From contig CAKOYB010000017.1 in NCBI GenBank assembly GCA_934130435.1, positions 1 to 15,207 of the forward strand: DNA of 15,207 nucleotides, in the 5' to 3' direction. Positions 14,575 through 15,207 of the stretch are shown here, piece after piece. The notes beneath the pieces were generated by a model, which did not search any database, had not been told where the DNA came from, and saw only the letters and a list, made by a program, of their open reading frames with translations. Numbering within the stretch: position 1 is the stretch's first letter; every line of letters begins with the position of its first letter. A program made the position numbers and the translations under genes. This DNA is from an uncultured Clostridia bacterium. GTDB taxonomy: Bacteria; Bacillota; Clostridia; TANB77; CAG-508.

Positions 14575-14603
14575 ATTATCACATAAGCCAATTCAATTTG
14601 CAA
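14575..14603 (-). promoter_or_regulatory. promoter of the leader peptide / prepilin-like gene
   Basis: Minus strand TTGCAA (14603-14598), 17-bp spacer, GATAAT (14580-14575) with an extended TG (TGTGATAAT). Predicted start near 14568 gives a leader of about 54 nt before the small ORF. Confidence 0.7.
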
Positions 14604-14633
14604 GAGTTTTATATAAAATTTAAATTGCAAATT
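14595..14633. promoter_or_regulatory. operator-like dyad overlapping the -35 box
   Basis: Perfect inverted 9-mers AATTTGCAA (14595-14603) and TTGCAAATT (14625-14633) are separated by 21 bp that contain the 12-bp palindrome TTTTATATAAAA (14607-14618). The first half-site covers the -35 hexamer TTGCAA. The 30-bp centre-to-centre spacing, about three helical turns, places both half-sites on one face of the DNA, as for a dimeric or tetrameric regulator. Confidence 0.5.
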
Positions 14634-14647
14634 ATACAATAATTTAT

Positions 14648-14766
14648 CTAGCCTAACTTTTGTATATTTTTTTAAAAGATTAAACTCTCCAAGGCATACG
14701 CGGGTATTCCCCCGCCTCAATGGGCTGTCGAGATTTAACTTTTTTAAAAATATACAAAACGGCTAG
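14648..14766. repeat. 119-bp imperfect inverted repeat with GC-rich core
   Basis: The ends CTAGCC (14648-14653) and GGCTAG (14761-14766) are complementary. Inside, TTTTGTATATTTTT (14658-14671) pairs perfectly with 14746-14759, and the stem continues imperfectly to CTC/GAG at the base of the core. The core (about 14688-14729) is GC-rich, unlike everything around it, and can fold GCGGG-TATTCC-CCCGC (14700-14715) or GCC-TCAATG-GGC (14714-14725); these share bases. No ORF, and no T-tract on either side. It could be a MITE, a transposon or phage end, an origin-type cruciform or a structured RNA; I recognise none. Confidence 0.6.
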
Positions 14767-14784
14767 TTATAAATACTAATATAA

Positions 14785-14994
14785 ATCACCCAAACTATAT
14801 ATTATTTTCGATGAATAAAAAAATTAATTGTTCGAGCTGCTTAGAACATTATATTTTTTTATTAAGAGAAAAAATATATAGTTTGGTTGATGCCATCTTT
14901 CTATAATTTGTATTAATAAATAAAAACTAATTATTCGTGCTGCTTAGAACATTATATTTTTTTATTAAGAGAAAAAATATATAGTTTGGGTGAT
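14785..14994. repeat. inverted 19-mers bracketing the first two tandem repeats
   Basis: ATCACCCAAACTATATATT at 14785-14803 is the exact reverse complement of 14976-14994. The same right end occurs with one change at 14873-14891, closing a smaller 107-bp inverted-repeat unit. The arrangement resembles a nested miniature element whose inner part has been tandemly duplicated. Confidence 0.6.
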
Positions 14995-15207
14995 GCTATC
15001 TTTCTATAATCTATATTAATAAATAAAAACTAATTGTTCGTGCTGCCTAGAACATTATATTTTTTTATAATTCAAATCTTGTTAATTAAAATATTAATTA
15101 TTTATGTCAAAATTCTCCGTCCCAAATGACATATTATTTTCGATGAATAAAAAAATTAATTGTTCGAGCTGCTTAGAACATTATATTTTTTTATTAAGAG
15201 AAAAAAT
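14825..15207. repeat. tandem AT-rich ~103-bp repeats, four copies, last one cut by window end
   Basis: Copies start at 14825, 14928, 15031 and 15157. The first two intervals are exactly 103 bp; the third is 126 bp because copy 3 breaks off near 15069 and is followed by unrelated sequence. The shared core is GTTCGNGCTGCTTAGAAC (short GTTC/GAAC dyad; A at the first base in copy 2, one change in copy 3) and then ATATTTTTTTATTAAGAGAAAAAATAT, a perfect short hairpin. Copies 1 and 4, with 26 bp upstream (from 14799 and 15131), are identical over 77 bp at a 332-bp offset. No ORF crosses them; I see nothing else in 14767-15207. Confidence 0.8.

Noticed and set aside
14648..14766. Integron attC site
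   Set aside because: GCCTAAC on the plus strand fits RYYYAAC, but the other end lacks a matching GTTRRRY, the arms are long AT stems, and no integrase or cassette is present.
1804..15126. Recurring GTCCCAAA octamer near 1805, 2033, 6492 and 15119
   Set aside because: One copy lies inside a coding region and flanking bases are not shared; the number is compatible with chance and no dyad surrounds the sites consistently.
14785..15207. CRISPR array
   Set aside because: Near-identity covers most of each 103-bp unit, including the would-be spacers, and the last interval breaks off irregularly. CRISPR arrays have short repeats and unique spacers; no cas gene is present.

Overview
The window is very AT-rich throughout, has strong AGGAGG-type ribosome binding sites, and carries genes whose proteins look like those of the Firmicutes class Clostridia, probably a gut or host-associated member. 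This rests on family resemblance from memory (sortase-anchored surface protein, class III prepilin with an ITLVALIITI-type segment, miaB-mutS arrangement, small mTERF-like protein); I have run no database search. Every gene I can support lies on the minus strand, so transcription runs from the high-coordinate end to the low end.

Layout from high to low coordinates. 15207-14645 has no gene. It holds tandem AT-rich repeats of about 103 bp with inverted ends, then a long imperfect inverted repeat with an anomalous GC-rich core. 14633-14377 reads as a complete regulatory leader: an operator-like dyad over a good promoter, a 19-codon ORF with a (Thr-His)3 run, then two hairpins, the second a terminator. 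It sits in front of a prepilin-like exported protein (14344-13568). Next come hpt (13448-12927) and a tight housekeeping operon, miaB - unknown 153-154 aa protein - mutS - rluD - rluB (12822-6684), with overlaps or gaps of 25 bp or less. rluB is broken by a +1 frameshift. A second small operon (6620-5191) encodes a possible replication-relaxation-like winged-helix protein and a four-helix membrane protein ending in a charged tail. Then follow a Ham1/RdgB-type nucleotide pyrophosphatase (5128-4529) and a sortase-anchored surface protein with two nearly identical 165-residue repeats (4291-2363). The low-coordinate end (2290-958) is a graveyard of truncated genes (RhuM-like, RyR-like EHDRW fragment, others), followed by a nucleoside hydrolase of the MTA/SAH nucleosidase type (929-210) and a 43-codon small ORF (154-23).

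Functionally the centre concerns nucleic acid quality: base-pair repair (MutS), removal of noncanonical NTPs (Ham1-like), tRNA thiomethylation (MiaB), rRNA pseudouridylation (RluD, broken RluB) and purine salvage (Hpt). Both flanks are accessory: cell-surface proteins, decayed phage- or element-type genes, and repeats. The most interesting unexplained material is the repeat / structured inverted repeat / leader-peptide block at 14377-15207.
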